From Desulfovibrio sp. (GTDB lineage: Bacteria; Desulfobacterota; Desulfovibrionia; Desulfovibrionales; Desulfovibrionaceae): a DNA stretch of 64,000 nt. The translations under genes and the position numbers were made by a program. Within the stretch, counting starts at the first letter, position 1; each line of letters opens with the position of its first letter. Positions 17,041 through 27,623 of this stretch are shown in pieces. The notes beneath the pieces are model-generated. The model did not search any database and had not been told where the DNA came from. It saw nothing but the letters and a program-made list of their open reading frames with translations. The stretch lies in contig NZ_JAVESS010000016.1 in NCBI RefSeq assembly GCF_034006445.1, positions 1-64,000 on the forward strand, read 5' to 3'.

Positions 17041-17754
17041 CTACGTCCTCTCCAGTGGTGTGATAGGCATTGGCTGCGGAATGGAATCCGAGCGGGTAAA
17101 GAACCTGTCCAACCCGAGATAAAACACATGAGGATCGGTAGATTTTTCGGGATACAAAACGGCAATCTTGCCCTTGTATGCGGCCAGCATTTTGCTGACA
17201 GCGCTTTTGGGATCGCGCAGATCGCCAAAAATTCGAGCGCCGCCAACACAGTTTTCCACACAGGCGGGCAGAAGCCCGGCGGCAGTCCGGTGCGCGCAAA
17301 AGGTGCACTTGTCTGCGGTGTGGGTTTCCCGGTTCAGAAAGCGGGCGTCGTACGGGCAGGCCTGCACGCAGAACCCACAGCCGATACAGGTTGTGGCGTC
17401 GATCAGGACGAGGCCGTCTGCCCGCTTGAACGTGGCTCCCACAGGGCACACGGGCACGCACGGGGGATTTTCGCAATGGTTGCACAGGCGGGGAATGACT
17501 GCCACCGAGGGCACTTTGTGCTCAGAGGGGACGCCGCCCATGGCGTATTCGCTCACAGTGGTGCGAAAGTTCCCCAGCGGCACGGCGTTTTCCGCCCCGC
17601 ACGAGACCGTGCACGACTGACAGCCCACACAGCGCCTCAAATCAATCAGCATGGCGTATCGGGATTTACTCTCACCTGCCTCAGCCAACGCGCGGCCCGG
17701 AAGCAGCGAAGCTGCGCTGACGCAGCAGAGAGAAAGAAATGTTCGACGTTGCAT
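17041..17754 (-). CDS. ttrB: Four-cluster ferredoxin-like FeS subunit (TtrB-like)
   Basis: The ATG at 17754 (GGAGA upstream) gives 237 residues starting MQRRTFLSLCCVSAASLLPG, a twin-arginine signal. The four cysteine groups are CVGCQSCTVSC, CNHCENPPCVPVC, CIGCGFCVQAC and CTFCAHR...PACVENC, giving four [4Fe-4S] clusters as in TtrB, PhsB, DmsB and NrfC. It links the membrane subunit to the catalytic subunit. It is the first gene of the operon. No ttrRS two-component genes are present upstream. Confidence 0.88.
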   Translation of the reverse strand: MQRRTFLSLCCVSAASLLPGRALAEAGESKSRYAMLIDLRRCVGCQSCTVSCGAENAVPLGNFRTTVSEYAMGGVPSEHKVPSVAVIPRLCNHCENPPCVPVCPVGATFKRADGLVLIDATTCIGCGFCVQACPYDARFLNRETHTADKCTFCAHRTAAGLLPACVENCVGGARIFGDLRDPKSAVSKMLAAYKGKIAVLYPEKSTDPHVFYLGLDRFFTRSDSIPQPMPITPLERT

Positions 17755-17794
17755 CAAGTCTCCAATTTTTACAGCTAGATATGCTATTCCAGGT

Positions 17795-17944
17795 TGGAGC
17801 ATTTACCTTATTTCAAAGGTCAAATGCTCTAACGCTGCACACAAGTGCAGCGCGCCACAACGTGGCGTGGATCCTGTCGCAAATCGCATTTTCGGCAGAA
17901 TGACAAATTGAAATGTGAAACATTTCAAAGCTACTCTGATCTAG
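17795..17944 (+). repeat. Intergenic repeat A, copy 2 (diverged)
   Basis: Reads GGAGCATTTACC through AAATGCTCT, then CGCTGCACACAAGTGCAGCG, CGCCACAACGTGGCG, a degenerate third block and a final hairpin GAAATGTGAAACATTTC. The succession of short hairpins matches the copies at 27967 and 42293. Confidence 0.8.
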
Positions 17945-18719
17945 TCGCTATCATGCATGCGAACCCATTCTGACGCATAATAGTATAGACTAGTCTTGTA
18001 TGGAGAGGGGGTTGCCGTGTCAACATTGGTATTTTGTGCACAATCATGAGACTACGGGCGTTACCACTGTGCCACTCGCACTCATTTGGTCATAAAATAC
18101 AGACCAGCCTATGCGCCCAGGACGGACACGAAAATATTTTATCTGCAGTCCCGGATGGATATAAACAGTGCGAAGGGCTGCTGACGATAACGCAATGATG
18201 CCGACAACAGCATTTTTCCTGTGACCTTGCTCGCGAGCGGAGGCATGCCTTTTTCTCTTTGACGGATTATTTTGTGGCGGGACGAGGTTCACGCCACAGC
18301 CAGTCTCCACTCTGGCCGCCACATCCAGCCCCCACCCTGGCCCCCACCCTGGCCGCAGATTCACGTTGTACCACCACACCATTTTTCCCCGGCCGCAACC
18401 CCTCAGGTTGACATTTTTATCACGGCATCCCACTTACTTCATTAGACTTATTGTTGCGTAGCAATCCGGGCTTTACCGTATTTAGGACTGGTGGGCAGCT
18501 TTTTTGAACAGCATAATCAGCGCTGGTTCAAGGTACCGTTCCAGAGCCTCCGCTTATGTTGGTATGTATCCACCGAAATTGCGGGTACGCCATTGGCGGT
18601 TTGGAGCCCCCGCGATTTAAGACAGATTTAATACCATCTGCCCAAATTTAACACCAATTTCATGCTGTTTTTCATACCGTGCTTCTGCGGGAAAGGTTCA
18701 CCACCCGCAGGAGGATTTT
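17945..18719. other. Long intergenic region upstream of kdpA, no gene recognised
   Basis: About 775 bases. A short direct repeat (CCCCACCCTGG) occurs near 18329-18350. There is no convincing coding frame: the minus-strand frame at 18044-18433 has low-complexity composition and no family features. The kdp promoter and any KdpE sites should lie in the final 200 bases but cannot be pinned down by eye. Confidence 0.5.
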
Positions 18720-20471
18720 ATGGAAAATGTCATTCTTCAATGCGCACTGTACCTTCTGGTATTGGCCGTGCTTGCGTGGCCTTTGGGGATATACATGGGC
18801 AAGGTCATGGACGGGGAGTCGCTGGGCATCCTTTCCTTGCTTGCGCCTTGTGAACGCGCCTTGTACCGAATTCTGGGGGTGAATCCCACGGAACAGATGG
18901 GCTGGAAGCGGTACCTGGGCTGCGTGCTGGCCTTTAGCGCCGTCAGCATCGTGATTCTTGTTCTTCTGCTTATGGTGCAGCATACGCTCCCCCTGAATCC
19001 GCAAGGCATACCCGACACAAGCTGGGACCTTGCCCTGAATACCGCCGTGAGCTTTGTCACCAACACCAACTGGCAGGCCTACTCCGGCGAGAGCTCCATG
19101 AGCTATCTGGCGCAGATGGCCGGGCTTACAGTGCAGAACTTCGCTTCCGCCGCTGTGGGCATTGCCGTTCTGTTTGCATTTATACGGGGCCTGCGATCTT
19201 CGGGAACTGCGGCATTGGGTAATTTTTGGGCTGACGTCACCAGGGGCACTCTGTATATCCTCATGCCGTTTTCTCTTGTGCTGTCGCTTCTGCTTGTGTG
19301 GCAGGGCGTGCCGCAAAATTTCTCAGACTACAAAACTGTTGCCCTGCTGGAACCGCTTTCCACAGAAGACGGAACAGCCGTTACCGAGCAAATGGTTCCC
19401 ATGGGGCCGCAGGCTTCGCAGGTAGCTCCCAAACAACTGGGAACCAACGGCGGCGGTTATAACGGCGTCAACTCTGCCCACCCGCACGAAAACCCCACTC
19501 CCCTGTCGAATATGCTGGAGATGTTGAGTCTTTTGCTCATTCCCGCCGGGCTGTGCTTCACCTTTGGCCAGAAAGCAGGCGACATGCGCCAGGGCTTCGC
19601 CGTGTTTGCCGCCATGTTCCTGCTGCTGGCAATGGCTGTGAGCTTCACGGCATGGGCCGAGCAGAAAGCGACGCCGCAGCTTGCACAAAACGAACGGATA
19701 AATCTGTCCCCGCAAGACGGCTCCATTGCCCAGCCCGGCGGCAATATGGAAGGCAAGGAAACGCGTTTCGGCATAGTTAACAGCGCCGTATGGGCGGCCG
19801 CCACCACAGCCGCGTCCAACGGCGCGGTCAATGCCATGCACGACAGCTTCACGCCCATAGGCGGTCTTGTGCCCATGGTGCTCATGCAACTGGGAGAAGT
19901 GGTGTACGGCGGCGTGGGCAGCGGACTTTACGGCATGTTGGCCTTTGTATTGCTGACCGTGTTCCTGGCCGGACTTATGGTGGGCCGCACCCCGGAATAC
20001 CTGGGCAAGAAAGTTGAACCTTTTGAAATGAAGATGGCTGCAGTGGTTTGCCTGGCGACCCCCGTGATCATCCTGATCGGCAGCGGCATCATGTGCCTTG
20101 CGCCGCAGGTTGTGGAAAGCCTCAACAACCCTCTGCCGCACGGATTCAGCGAAATCCTATATGCAGCCACATCTGCCGGGGCCAACAATGGCTCGGCGTT
20201 TGCCGGATTAAACGCCAACACGCCGTTCCTCAATGTTCTACTCAGCGCGCTCATGCTGGCCAGCCGGTTTGTGCCCATTGCCGCTATTCTCGCGGTCGCG
20301 GAAAGCCTGGCCCGCAAAAAAAAGGTGGCCGCCAGCGCTGGCACGCTTTCGACCAGCAACGGCATATTTGTTTTCCTGCTGGTTTTTGTGGTGCTGCTTG
20401 TGGGCGCACTGAGCTTTTTCCCCGCGCTGGCTCTCGGGCCTGTGGCCGAACATTTACAAATGGCGCGGTAG
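18720..20471 (+). CDS. kdpA: Potassium-transporting ATPase subunit A (KdpA)
   Basis: This is a 583-residue membrane protein carrying the four selectivity-filter segments of KdpA: TNTNWQAYSGE (residues near 115), GTNGGGYN, ASNGAVNAMHDS and GANNGSAFAG. KdpA is the potassium channel-like subunit of the KdpFABC pump, used at very low external K+. AGGAGG precedes the ATG. No kdpF gene is evident upstream; such short genes are easily missed. kdpB starts 29 bases after the stop. Confidence 0.97.
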   Translation: MENVILQCALYLLVLAVLAWPLGIYMGKVMDGESLGILSLLAPCERALYRILGVNPTEQMGWKRYLGCVLAFSAVSIVILVLLLMVQHTLPLNPQGIPDTSWDLALNTAVSFVTNTNWQAYSGESSMSYLAQMAGLTVQNFASAAVGIAVLFAFIRGLRSSGTAALGNFWADVTRGTLYILMPFSLVLSLLLVWQGVPQNFSDYKTVALLEPLSTEDGTAVTEQMVPMGPQASQVAPKQLGTNGGGYNGVNSAHPHENPTPLSNMLEMLSLLLIPAGLCFTFGQKAGDMRQGFAVFAAMFLLLAMAVSFTAWAEQKATPQLAQNERINLSPQDGSIAQPGGNMEGKETRFGIVNSAVWAAATTAASNGAVNAMHDSFTPIGGLVPMVLMQLGEVVYGGVGSGLYGMLAFVLLTVFLAGLMVGRTPEYLGKKVEPFEMKMAAVVCLATPVIILIGSGIMCLAPQVVESLNNPLPHGFSEILYAATSAGANNGSAFAGLNANTPFLNVLLSALMLASRFVPIAAILAVAESLARKKKVAASAGTLSTSNGIFVFLLVFVVLLVGALSFFPALALGPVAEHLQMAR

Positions 20472-20500
20472 CCTGAATATCGCGCATCAAGGATACTGGT

Positions 20501-22588
20501 ATGTCCACAAAATCAGAACAAACCATGAATGGCAGCCGCATGCTGCAAGAGGCGTTGGCAAGCTCGTTCGCCAAGCTGGCCCCCCGCTCCCAAGCCCGCA
20601 ACTTTGTCATGTTTACCGTGTACCTTTCCGCCATCATGACCACGATTCTGGCCGTTTTTGCCGTTCTGGGCGGTCCGGGTGCAATTTCTGCCCACACCGT
20701 GCAAGCCGGATTTGCTGGCGCAGTGGCCGTCATCTTGTGGTTCACGGTACTGTTCGCCAACTTTGCCGAGGCCATAGCCGAAGGTCGGGGCAAGGCGCAG
20801 GCCGACAGCTTGCGCAAAGCGCGTAAAAACGTCACCGCCCGTCGGCTGCCGAATCCCGCCACGCGCGATTCGCACGTCATGACGCCGTCCACCGACCTGA
20901 AGCCCGGCGACTATGTGCTGGTATACGCCGGAGAGCAGATCCCCGCCGACGGCGACGTTACGGAAGGCGCGGCATCTGTTGATGAAAGCGCCATCACGGG
21001 CGAATCCGCCCCTGTCATCCGTGAAAGCGGCGGAGACCGCAGCGCCGTTACCGGCGGCACCACGATTCTTTCCGACTGGCTTGTGATTCGCGTTACCAGC
21101 GAGGTGGGCCGCAGCTTTCTGGACAGGATGATTGCCATGGTTGAAGGGGCCGCCCGGCAAAAAACCCCCAACGAAATAGCCCTGAACATCCTGCTGGTGG
21201 CGCTTACCATTATTTTTCTGCTGGTTACGGGTTCTCTGTGGTGCTTCGCGCGCTTTGCCGCAGAACAGGGGCACGCCGCCAACCCTGCTGACCTCACTTC
21301 GCTGTTGGCCCTGTATGTGTGCCTGGCCCCGACCACTATTGGCGCGCTGCTTTCGTCCATAGGGATCGCGGGCATGAGCCGTCTGAACCGGGCAAATGTT
21401 CTCGCCATGAGCGGACGCGCCATTGAAGCGGCGGGCGATGTGGATGTGCTTCTGCTGGACAAAACAGGCACCATCACTCTTGGCAACCGGCAGGCAGTGG
21501 CTTTCATGCCCGTGGATGGGCACAGCGAACAGGAACTGGCCCACGCGGCGCAGCTTGCCTCGCTGGCGGACGAGACTCCCGAGGGCCGCAGCATTGTGCA
21601 GCTTGCCGAAACCATGTCGCCCCGGCGCACCACAGAGCACAATGACGACCACATGCTTTTTGTGCCTTTTACAGCCCAAACCCGCATGAGCGGCGTTGAC
21701 GTGCAGAATTCTTCCATCCGCAAAGGAGCGGCCGATGCCGTTGAACGCTTTGTTGAGGGCATGGGCGGCCACATCAGCGAGCGCTGCGCGGAAGAAGTCA
21801 GCGCCATTGCCCGCCAGGGTGGAACGCCGCTGGTGGTGGCCCGTGACGCCGCTGTGCTTGGCGTTGTCCATCTCAAGGACGTGATCAAGGACGGCGTCCG
21901 GGAAAAATTTGGCGAACTGCGCCGCATGGGCATAAAAACGGTCATGATTACCGGCGACAACCCGCTTACTGCGGCTGCCATTGCCGCAGAGGCCGGCGTG
22001 GACGACTTTTTGGCCGAAGCCACCCCGGAAGCCAAACTGGCGCTTATCCGCAGGTTTCAGGCAAAAGGGCATCTGGTGGCCATGACCGGCGACGGAACCA
22101 ACGATGCCCCGGCTCTGGCGCAGGCGGACGTGGCTGTTGCCATGAATACGGGAACACAGGCGGCCAAGGAAGCGGGCAATATGGTGGACCTTGATTCGTC
22201 GCCCACAAAGCTGTTGGACATCGTGCGCATCGGCAAGCAGTTGCTCATGACGCGCGGCAGCCTCACAACCTTTTCACTGGCCAACGACGCGGCAAAATAC
22301 TTTGCCATCATCCCTGCCCTGTTTATGGGATTATACCCCGGCCTGGGAGCGCTGAACATCATGGGTCTGCACAGTCCGCACAGCGCCATTCTTGCCGCCA
22401 CCATTTACAATGCGCTTATCATTGTGGCGCTTATTCCCCTGGCCCTGCGGGGCGTGAAGTACCGTGAGGAGTGTTCCGAGCACCTGCTGCGCCGTAACCT
22501 TTTCATCTACGGGTTGGGGGGACTGGCCGCACCCTTTGTGGCCATCAAGCTTATTGATTTATGTCTGGTCGGCCTTGGGCTGGCTTGA
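20501..22588 (+). CDS. kdpB: Potassium-transporting P-type ATPase subunit B (KdpB)
   Basis: This 695-residue P-type ATPase has TGES (actuator loop), [15 protein letters not shown] (phosphorylated Asp near residue 325) and [17 protein letters not shown] (hinge). The [13 protein letters not shown] form is specific to KdpB. It hydrolyses ATP to drive K+ uptake through KdpA. It is in the middle of the kdp operon, with the kdpC ribosome-binding site overlapping its end. Confidence 0.97.
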   Translation: MSTKSEQTMNGSRMLQEALASSFAKLAPRSQARNFVMFTVYLSAIMTTILAVFAVLGGPGAISAHTVQAGFAGAVAVILWFTVLFANFAEAIAEGRGKAQADSLRKARKNVTARRLPNPATRDSHVMTPSTDLKPGDYVLVYAGEQIPADGDVTEGAASVDESAITGESAPVIRESGGDRSAVTGGTTILSDWLVIRVTSEVGRSFLDRMIAMVEGAARQKTPNEIALNILLVALTIIFLLVTGSLWCFARFAAEQGHAANPADLTSLLALYVCLAPTTIGALLSSIGIAGMSRLNRANVLAMSGRAIEAAGDVDVLLLDKTGTITLGNRQAVAFMPVDGHSEQELAHAAQLASLADETPEGRSIVQLAETMSPRRTTEHNDDHMLFVPFTAQTRMSGVDVQNSSIRKGAADAVERFVEGMGGHISERCAEEVSAIARQGGTPLVVARDAAVLGVVHLKDVIKDGVREKFGELRRMGIKTVMITGDNPLTAAAIAAEAGVDDFLAEATPEAKLALIRRFQAKGHLVAMTGDGTNDAPALAQADVAVAMNTGTQAAKEAGNMVDLDSSPTKLLDIVRIGKQLLMTRGSLTTFSLANDAAKYFAIIPALFMGLYPGLGALNIMGLHSPHSAILAATIYNALIIVALIPLALRGVKYREECSEHLLRRNLFIYGLGGLAAPFVAIKLIDLCLVGLGLA

Positions 22589-22599
22589 GGAGAATACAC

Positions 22600-23265
22600 A
22601 TGCACACCTTGACAGTACTACGCCGCGCTGTGGTTTTTCTGGTGCTTCTGACCATTCTTACATGTGCCTACACCGTGATTGTCACGGCTGCAGGCAAGGC
22701 TCTTTTTCCCTTTCAGGTCGGGGGCAGCATCATAACAATCAACGGCAAGGCATACAGCACCCTGCTGGGCCAGCCCTTCAACGCCCCCAATCATTTGTGG
22801 GGCCGCCCCGTCAGTGTGGACGTTTCCACATATTCCGCCAACAATAAGCCGCTGCTCTATGCCGGGCCCAGCAACAAAAGCCCTGCCACAGCAGAATACG
22901 CGGTAAATCTGCAAACCCGGCTTGACCACGTCAGAAACGCCCACCCGGAAAAAGCGGGCACGCCTGTGCCGGTTGAACTCGTGACGGAATCTGCCAGCGG
23001 CCTTGACCCGCATATTTCGCCCGCAGCGGCAGAATACCAGGTGGAAAGGCTGGCCCGCGCCACGGGCTTTACGCTTGTTGAGGTACGCCGTACCATTGCC
23101 ATGTATACTGAAGGGCGAACCCTGGGGTTGCTGGGCGAACCCAGGGTGAATGTGCTCAAGGTCAATCTGGCGCTTGACGGGCTGCTGCCCAGTGGGCGCG
23201 CCGCTCCCGCCGATGGCGATACTTTGCAGCAAACCGGGGCCAGGGCGACGGCGCTTGCGCGCTAA
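22600..23265 (+). CDS. kdpC: Potassium-transporting ATPase subunit C (KdpC)
   Basis: The ATG at 22600 follows GAGGAG and gives 221 residues. One N-terminal membrane helix is followed by a periplasmic domain with GSIITINGKAYSTLLGQPFN, LVTESASGLDPHISPAAAEYQ and RVNVLKVNLALD, all KdpC landmarks. It is about 30 residues longer than typical KdpC, through the C-terminal tail and the central insertion. KdpC stabilises the complex and aids ATP binding. Confidence 0.95.
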   Translation: MHTLTVLRRAVVFLVLLTILTCAYTVIVTAAGKALFPFQVGGSIITINGKAYSTLLGQPFNAPNHLWGRPVSVDVSTYSANNKPLLYAGPSNKSPATAEYAVNLQTRLDHVRNAHPEKAGTPVPVELVTESASGLDPHISPAAAEYQVERLARATGFTLVEVRRTIAMYTEGRTLGLLGEPRVNVLKVNLALDGLLPSGRAAPADGDTLQQTGARATALAR

Positions 23266-23298
23266 CCCTTTTACCCTTCAGCCAGTTACGGAAAAATC

Positions 23299-26205
23299 AT
23301 GGCAGACAGTTATTCCCGTCCATCTCCGGACGCATTGCTGGCGCAGTTGCGACAAACTGAACCCGGCAACACCCCGCTTACAGCGAATGCTGCTGCGCGG
23401 CCTGGAGGCGCTTTTCCGCCACGCGGGACGCTCAAGATATTTTTCGGCTACGCGGCAGGGGTGGGCAAAACATACGCCATGCTCCGGGCGGCCCACACCG
23501 CCGCAGAACAAGGGCAGAACGTGGCTGTGGGATACGTTGAACCGCATCCCCGGCCTGAAACTGCGGCCCTGCTGGATGGGCTGAAAAGTGTTCCGCCGCT
23601 GGTTCTGCCTTACCGGAATATGTCGCTCAACGAGCTGGATGTGGACGCAGTGCTGTCCCTCAGGCCGGAAATAGCCCTCGTGGACGAACTTGCGCACTCC
23701 AATACCGAAGGTTGCCGCAACCGCAAACGGTATCAGGATGTGGAAGAACTGCTGCAAGCGGGCATATCCGTCTGGACAACCGTCAACGTACAACATCTGG
23801 AAAGCCTCAATGATGTGGTGGCCGCCATGACCGGCGTTATGGTGCGCGAGCGCGTGCCCGACAGCGTGTTTGACGGCGCTGACCATGTGGAACTGGTGGA
23901 TCTGGAGCCAGACGAGCTCATGGCCCGGCTGCGCAGAGGCAAGATCTATGCTGAATCTCAGGTGCAGCGCGCGCTGGGGCACTTTTTCCTGCCCGCGAAC
24001 CTCATAGCCCTGCGTGAACTGGCGCTGCGGCGCATGGCCGACCGCATCAACCGGCGCGCACTGCCCGCCGACAGCAACGGGGGCGAAGCAAAACGGCAGA
24101 TCAAGGAACATATTCTCATCTGTCTCTCGGGCGCGCCAAGCAACGCCCGCGTCATCCGTACCGCCGCGCGCATGGTGGAGGCTTTTCACGCCGATTTTAC
24201 CGCCCTGTTCGTGCAAAACGAATCCGCAAACCGTAACAGCGCCAAAAGCCGAAAGACGTTGCGCGAAAATACCCGCCTGGCCGAAGACCTGGGCGCGGCC
24301 ATCGTCACCTTGCAGGGTGAGGACATTCCAACGCAAATTGCCGAATACGCCCGGCTGAGCGGCGTGAGCAAAATTGTGGTGGGCCGTTCACCCACCGGAG
24401 GCTGGCCCCCGCGCAGGGGGAAAACCCTGGTGGAGCGCCTGGCCGAACTCGCCCCGGAAATGGAAACCTACATTATTCCCGACGCAAAAACCGCCGGGGA
24501 CGGACTGCAGAACAACAGCCCGATGAGTGCGGCCCTGCGCACCCTGCGGAGCACCATTCCGCTTTCGTGGCGGCAATGGGCGATTACCGCGCTCCTGCTC
24601 TCTGTATGCACCAGCGCCGGGTTTTTAACGATTTCATTGGACATGCCCAATTCCAGTATTGCAGGATTGTATATGCTGGGCGTGCTGGGCGTTTCCATTC
24701 TTACTTCTGGCCCATGGTACGGGGTGGCCGCATCCATTGCTGGCGTGGCCCTGTTTGATTTTCTGTTTGTAGCGCCACGGTTCAGTTTTACCGTGTACGA
24801 CGTGGACTATCTGAGCCTCTTCATAGCCACGCTCATGGTTTCTGTGGTGACCAGCGCCATTACCACCCGGGCCAGAAGTCAGGCCCGGCGCAGCGCGGCC
24901 AGGGCACTGCATACAGAACTGCTCCTGGGCAATAGCCGCAGACTACAAAAAGCGGCCAATGAAGAAGACATCCTTGCGGAAGCCGCCCGTCAGTTCAGCA
25001 CCCTGCTTGCTTGCGAGGCAACCATATACCCCGTCCGCAATGGTCGCCTGGAACCAGGAATCAATTTTTCTCATGGCATGAATGCAGGCTCGTACCTTGA
25101 AAAAAAAGCGCTCGTGGATGGTAAAAAGCGCCGTGATGACAGAGCCGTAAGCGCCGATAAAAGCCCGACGTACGGCAAGGATGAGCGGGCCGTGGCGGAA
25201 TGGGTTGCCAAAAATGGTCGTCCTGCGGGAGCAGGAACGGATTCCCTGCCTGGGGCGCAACGGAGTTTTGTTCCCATCCGCAGTCAGACGGAAGTTCTTG
25301 CCGTTGCCGCACTGGATTTCCACGCGAACCATCCGGGATCACTGGCGGACGCGGCCAGCAAGAATCTTGTCCTGGCATTGGCGGGCGAATGCGCCATGGC
25401 CCTGGAAAAAGAGCGCCTTGGCCGCGCCAATGCCCAAATAGCCGCCCAGGCCCAGCAGGAAAAGCTGCGGGCTGATGTGCTGCGTTCCATTCCGCACGAT
25501 CTGCGCACGCCTTTGACCAGCATTTGCGGCAACGCGGCTATTCTGGCGGGACGCGACAGCCTTGCGGAAAACCCGGAACAACGCGCGCAACTGGCAACGG
25601 CCATTGAGGAGGACGCCCGCTATCTCGTGGGCATGGTGGAAAACCTGCTGGCTCTGACACGTCTTGAACAACAGGGCTTTACCTTGCGCCTTGAGCCCGA
25701 ACTGCTTGAGGATGTTATATCCGAGGCCATGAATATAACAAACCGCCGCGCCGCTCGGCACGTTCTGCTGGCGGAAATTCCCGACACCCTGCTCATGGCC
25801 CGCATGGATGCGCGACTTATGGTGCAGGTGCTCGTCAACCTGCTGGACAACGCGGTTAAATATACCCCTGAGGGCACTGCCATACATATACGCGCACTGG
25901 CCGACGGGCCATGGGCACGCGTGGCAGTGGCTGATGACGGGCCGGGCATTTCCAATGAAGAAAAAAATCATATCTTTGACATGTTCCATGCCGCAGCAGT
26001 AAAAAAAGGCGACGGCAGACGGGGCATGGGGCTTGGGCTGGCTTTGTGCCGCAGCATTGTCCGGGCTCACGGCGGCGACATACAAGTGTTCGACAATACC
26101 CCCCATGGCGCCGTGTTTTCGCTGACGCTGCCAAGAGAGACGGGCTACGGCGAGCAAACGACAGATTCCGCCCCACCGCTTGCAACAGAACACAAACAAG
26201 AGTGA
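23299..26205 (+). CDS. kdpD: Osmosensitive K+ channel sensor histidine kinase KdpD
   Basis: This 968-residue protein has the full KdpD layout: N-terminal KdpD domain with Walker A (GYAAGVGKTY near residue 50) and DELAHSN, a universal-stress-protein-like domain, four membrane helices near residues 415-500, a GAF-like region, HisKA with the phosphorylated His in SIPHDLRTPLTS near residue 731, and HATPase (DNAVKYTPEG, GMGLGLALCRSIV). It senses low K+ and phosphorylates KdpE. Unusually complete, it follows its structural operon directly and kdpE follows after 3 bases. Confidence 0.96.
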   Translation: MADSYSRPSPDALLAQLRQTEPGNTPLTANAAARPGGAFPPRGTLKIFFGYAAGVGKTYAMLRAAHTAAEQGQNVAVGYVEPHPRPETAALLDGLKSVPPLVLPYRNMSLNELDVDAVLSLRPEIALVDELAHSNTEGCRNRKRYQDVEELLQAGISVWTTVNVQHLESLNDVVAAMTGVMVRERVPDSVFDGADHVELVDLEPDELMARLRRGKIYAESQVQRALGHFFLPANLIALRELALRRMADRINRRALPADSNGGEAKRQIKEHILICLSGAPSNARVIRTAARMVEAFHADFTALFVQNESANRNSAKSRKTLRENTRLAEDLGAAIVTLQGEDIPTQIAEYARLSGVSKIVVGRSPTGGWPPRRGKTLVERLAELAPEMETYIIPDAKTAGDGLQNNSPMSAALRTLRSTIPLSWRQWAITALLLSVCTSAGFLTISLDMPNSSIAGLYMLGVLGVSILTSGPWYGVAASIAGVALFDFLFVAPRFSFTVYDVDYLSLFIATLMVSVVTSAITTRARSQARRSAARALHTELLLGNSRRLQKAANEEDILAEAARQFSTLLACEATIYPVRNGRLEPGINFSHGMNAGSYLEKKALVDGKKRRDDRAVSADKSPTYGKDERAVAEWVAKNGRPAGAGTDSLPGAQRSFVPIRSQTEVLAVAALDFHANHPGSLADAASKNLVLALAGECAMALEKERLGRANAQIAAQAQQEKLRADVLRSIPHDLRTPLTSICGNAAILAGRDSLAENPEQRAQLATAIEEDARYLVGMVENLLALTRLEQQGFTLRLEPELLEDVISEAMNITNRRAARHVLLAEIPDTLLMARMDARLMVQVLVNLLDNAVKYTPEGTAIHIRALADGPWARVAVADDGPGISNEEKNHIFDMFHAAAVKKGDGRRGMGLGLALCRSIVRAHGGDIQVFDNTPHGAVFSLTLPRETGYGEQTTDSAPPLATEHKQE

Positions 26206-26208
26206 CCC

Positions 26209-26976
26209 ATGCCGCACAATTCGCCTTTTCAGGCTGCTCCACACGAGCAACAGGCCATTGAAACTCCAGAACGTATCCTTGTGGTGGAAGACGACAAGGC
26301 CATTCGCACTCTTGTGACGGCCACCCTTGAAAGCCACGGCATGTCCTTTCTTGCCGCCGCAACAGGACGTGAGGCTATTGCGGCAGCTTCTGCCTCGAAT
26401 CCTGATGTGATCCTGCTTGACCTGGGGCTGCCCGATATGGATGGCGTGGATATTATCCGCGCAGTGCGGCAGTGGACCATGACGCCCATCATTGTTCTCA
26501 GCGCCCGCAGTGAAGACGATGATAAAGTGGCCGCGCTGGATGCCGGTGCGGACGATTACCTGACAAAACCTTTCAGTGTTGATGAACTGCTGGCGCGGCT
26601 TCGGGCCGCCCTGCGCCGCATACGCTATGAACGCGGCAACATGAACCGCGATCAAAGCATCTTTGAAAACGGCCCCCTGCGCATTGACTTCGCGGCGGGC
26701 TGTGTGTCCGTTGACGGACAGGAAGTGCGCCTTGCCCCCATGGAGTACAAACTCTTGTGCCTGCTCGCCCATAACGCGGGCAAGGTACTCACGCACAGAA
26801 CAATCCTCCAGGCCGTCTGGGGCTCTACCCTGCCCCAGAATTTACCATCCCTGCGCGTATTCATGGCTACCTTGCGCAAAAAGCTTGAAGCGGTTTCTCC
26901 ACAGTGCAGCTGCATTCATACCCATGTTGGGGTTGGCTACCGCATGGGCCGCCTTGAAACCCCACCGGAAGTGTAG
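26209..26976 (+). CDS. kdpE: KDP operon response regulator KdpE
   Basis: This 255-residue OmpR-type regulator has an N-terminal receiver with the phosphorylated Asp in VILLDLGLPDMDG and conserved Lys in LTKPFSVDEL, and a C-terminal winged helix (LAPMEYKLLCLLAHNAGKVL, THVGVGYRM). It activates kdpABC when phosphorylated by KdpD. The extra 25 or so residues before the receiver are Gln/Pro-rich and unlike typical KdpE. Confidence 0.95.
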   Translation: MPHNSPFQAAPHEQQAIETPERILVVEDDKAIRTLVTATLESHGMSFLAAATGREAIAAASASNPDVILLDLGLPDMDGVDIIRAVRQWTMTPIIVLSARSEDDDKVAALDAGADDYLTKPFSVDELLARLRAALRRIRYERGNMNRDQSIFENGPLRIDFAAGCVSVDGQEVRLAPMEYKLLCLLAHNAGKVLTHRTILQAVWGSTLPQNLPSLRVFMATLRKKLEAVSPQCSCIHTHVGVGYRMGRLETPPEV

Positions 26977-27623
26977 CTGTCCATCCAGCAAGACTGTTGC
27001 CAGAAACTCCACACCCCAATTTGACGGCATACCGCAGGCAATGTGCAATCCGATCATCTGCGTTGCCTGTTCATGCCAAAATTCTTGGCCACCATTTTTG
27101 GTTAAAGCCTTTGGGCATGCATGCGGCGGCACAGGCTCTGCGCCCACGCAGATATGACGCATCACGATCAGATTGACAGGCCCACGCTTTTGGGTGGTCG
27201 AGGATGTACATTCCAACAGGCAGATCACTCTCCAAATCGCGATCTTGAAGAGGCACAGCGCTTTGCCGCGCTGCATCCAGGCAGGGCGGCTTTTTTGCGT
27301 AAAAAATTGGCGTTGCCGCATCCGGCACGTTTTCCTCGCAGCAGAGCCGCGCATTCGTGGCGCCCCCCGCGCTGCCCGGCCCCTCCCCCGCGTGATGCCG
27401 TAAGCGGCCGCTCCTCCCCACGCGTATTGCCGCAAAAGGCTGCTCCGCCCCGCGCCTGAGCGCCGTAACCTGCCGCAGTCCAGCGATGGGCATGCTGGCG
27501 TCATTCCTCAAGGCACAAATTTTGCTTAAAAAACAGTGCAAGACCCCAAGGGGTCAATTTTGCCGCCCATCGTTTCCGCAATGCCCCGGCAGAGCAGGAA
27601 ACGCCAGCATAAGGAGAAAGCCT
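26977..27623. other. Intergenic region after kdpE, no gene recognised
   Basis: About 650 bases. Several overlapping frames on both strands lack family motifs and good starts. The block near 27350-27470 is very GC-rich. No terminator with a clear T-run was found directly behind kdpE. Confidence 0.5.

Noticed and set aside
18044..18433. Minus-strand frame of 129 codons upstream of kdpA
   Set aside because: Low-complexity sequence with no family match and no clear ribosome-binding site.
20513..22072. Long minus-strand open frame opposite kdpB
   Set aside because: Shadow of kdpB. His/Gly/Arg-rich with no domain signals.
27121..27459. Open frames in the gap after kdpE
   Set aside because: Overlapping frames on both strands without start signals or motifs; probably chance in GC-rich DNA.
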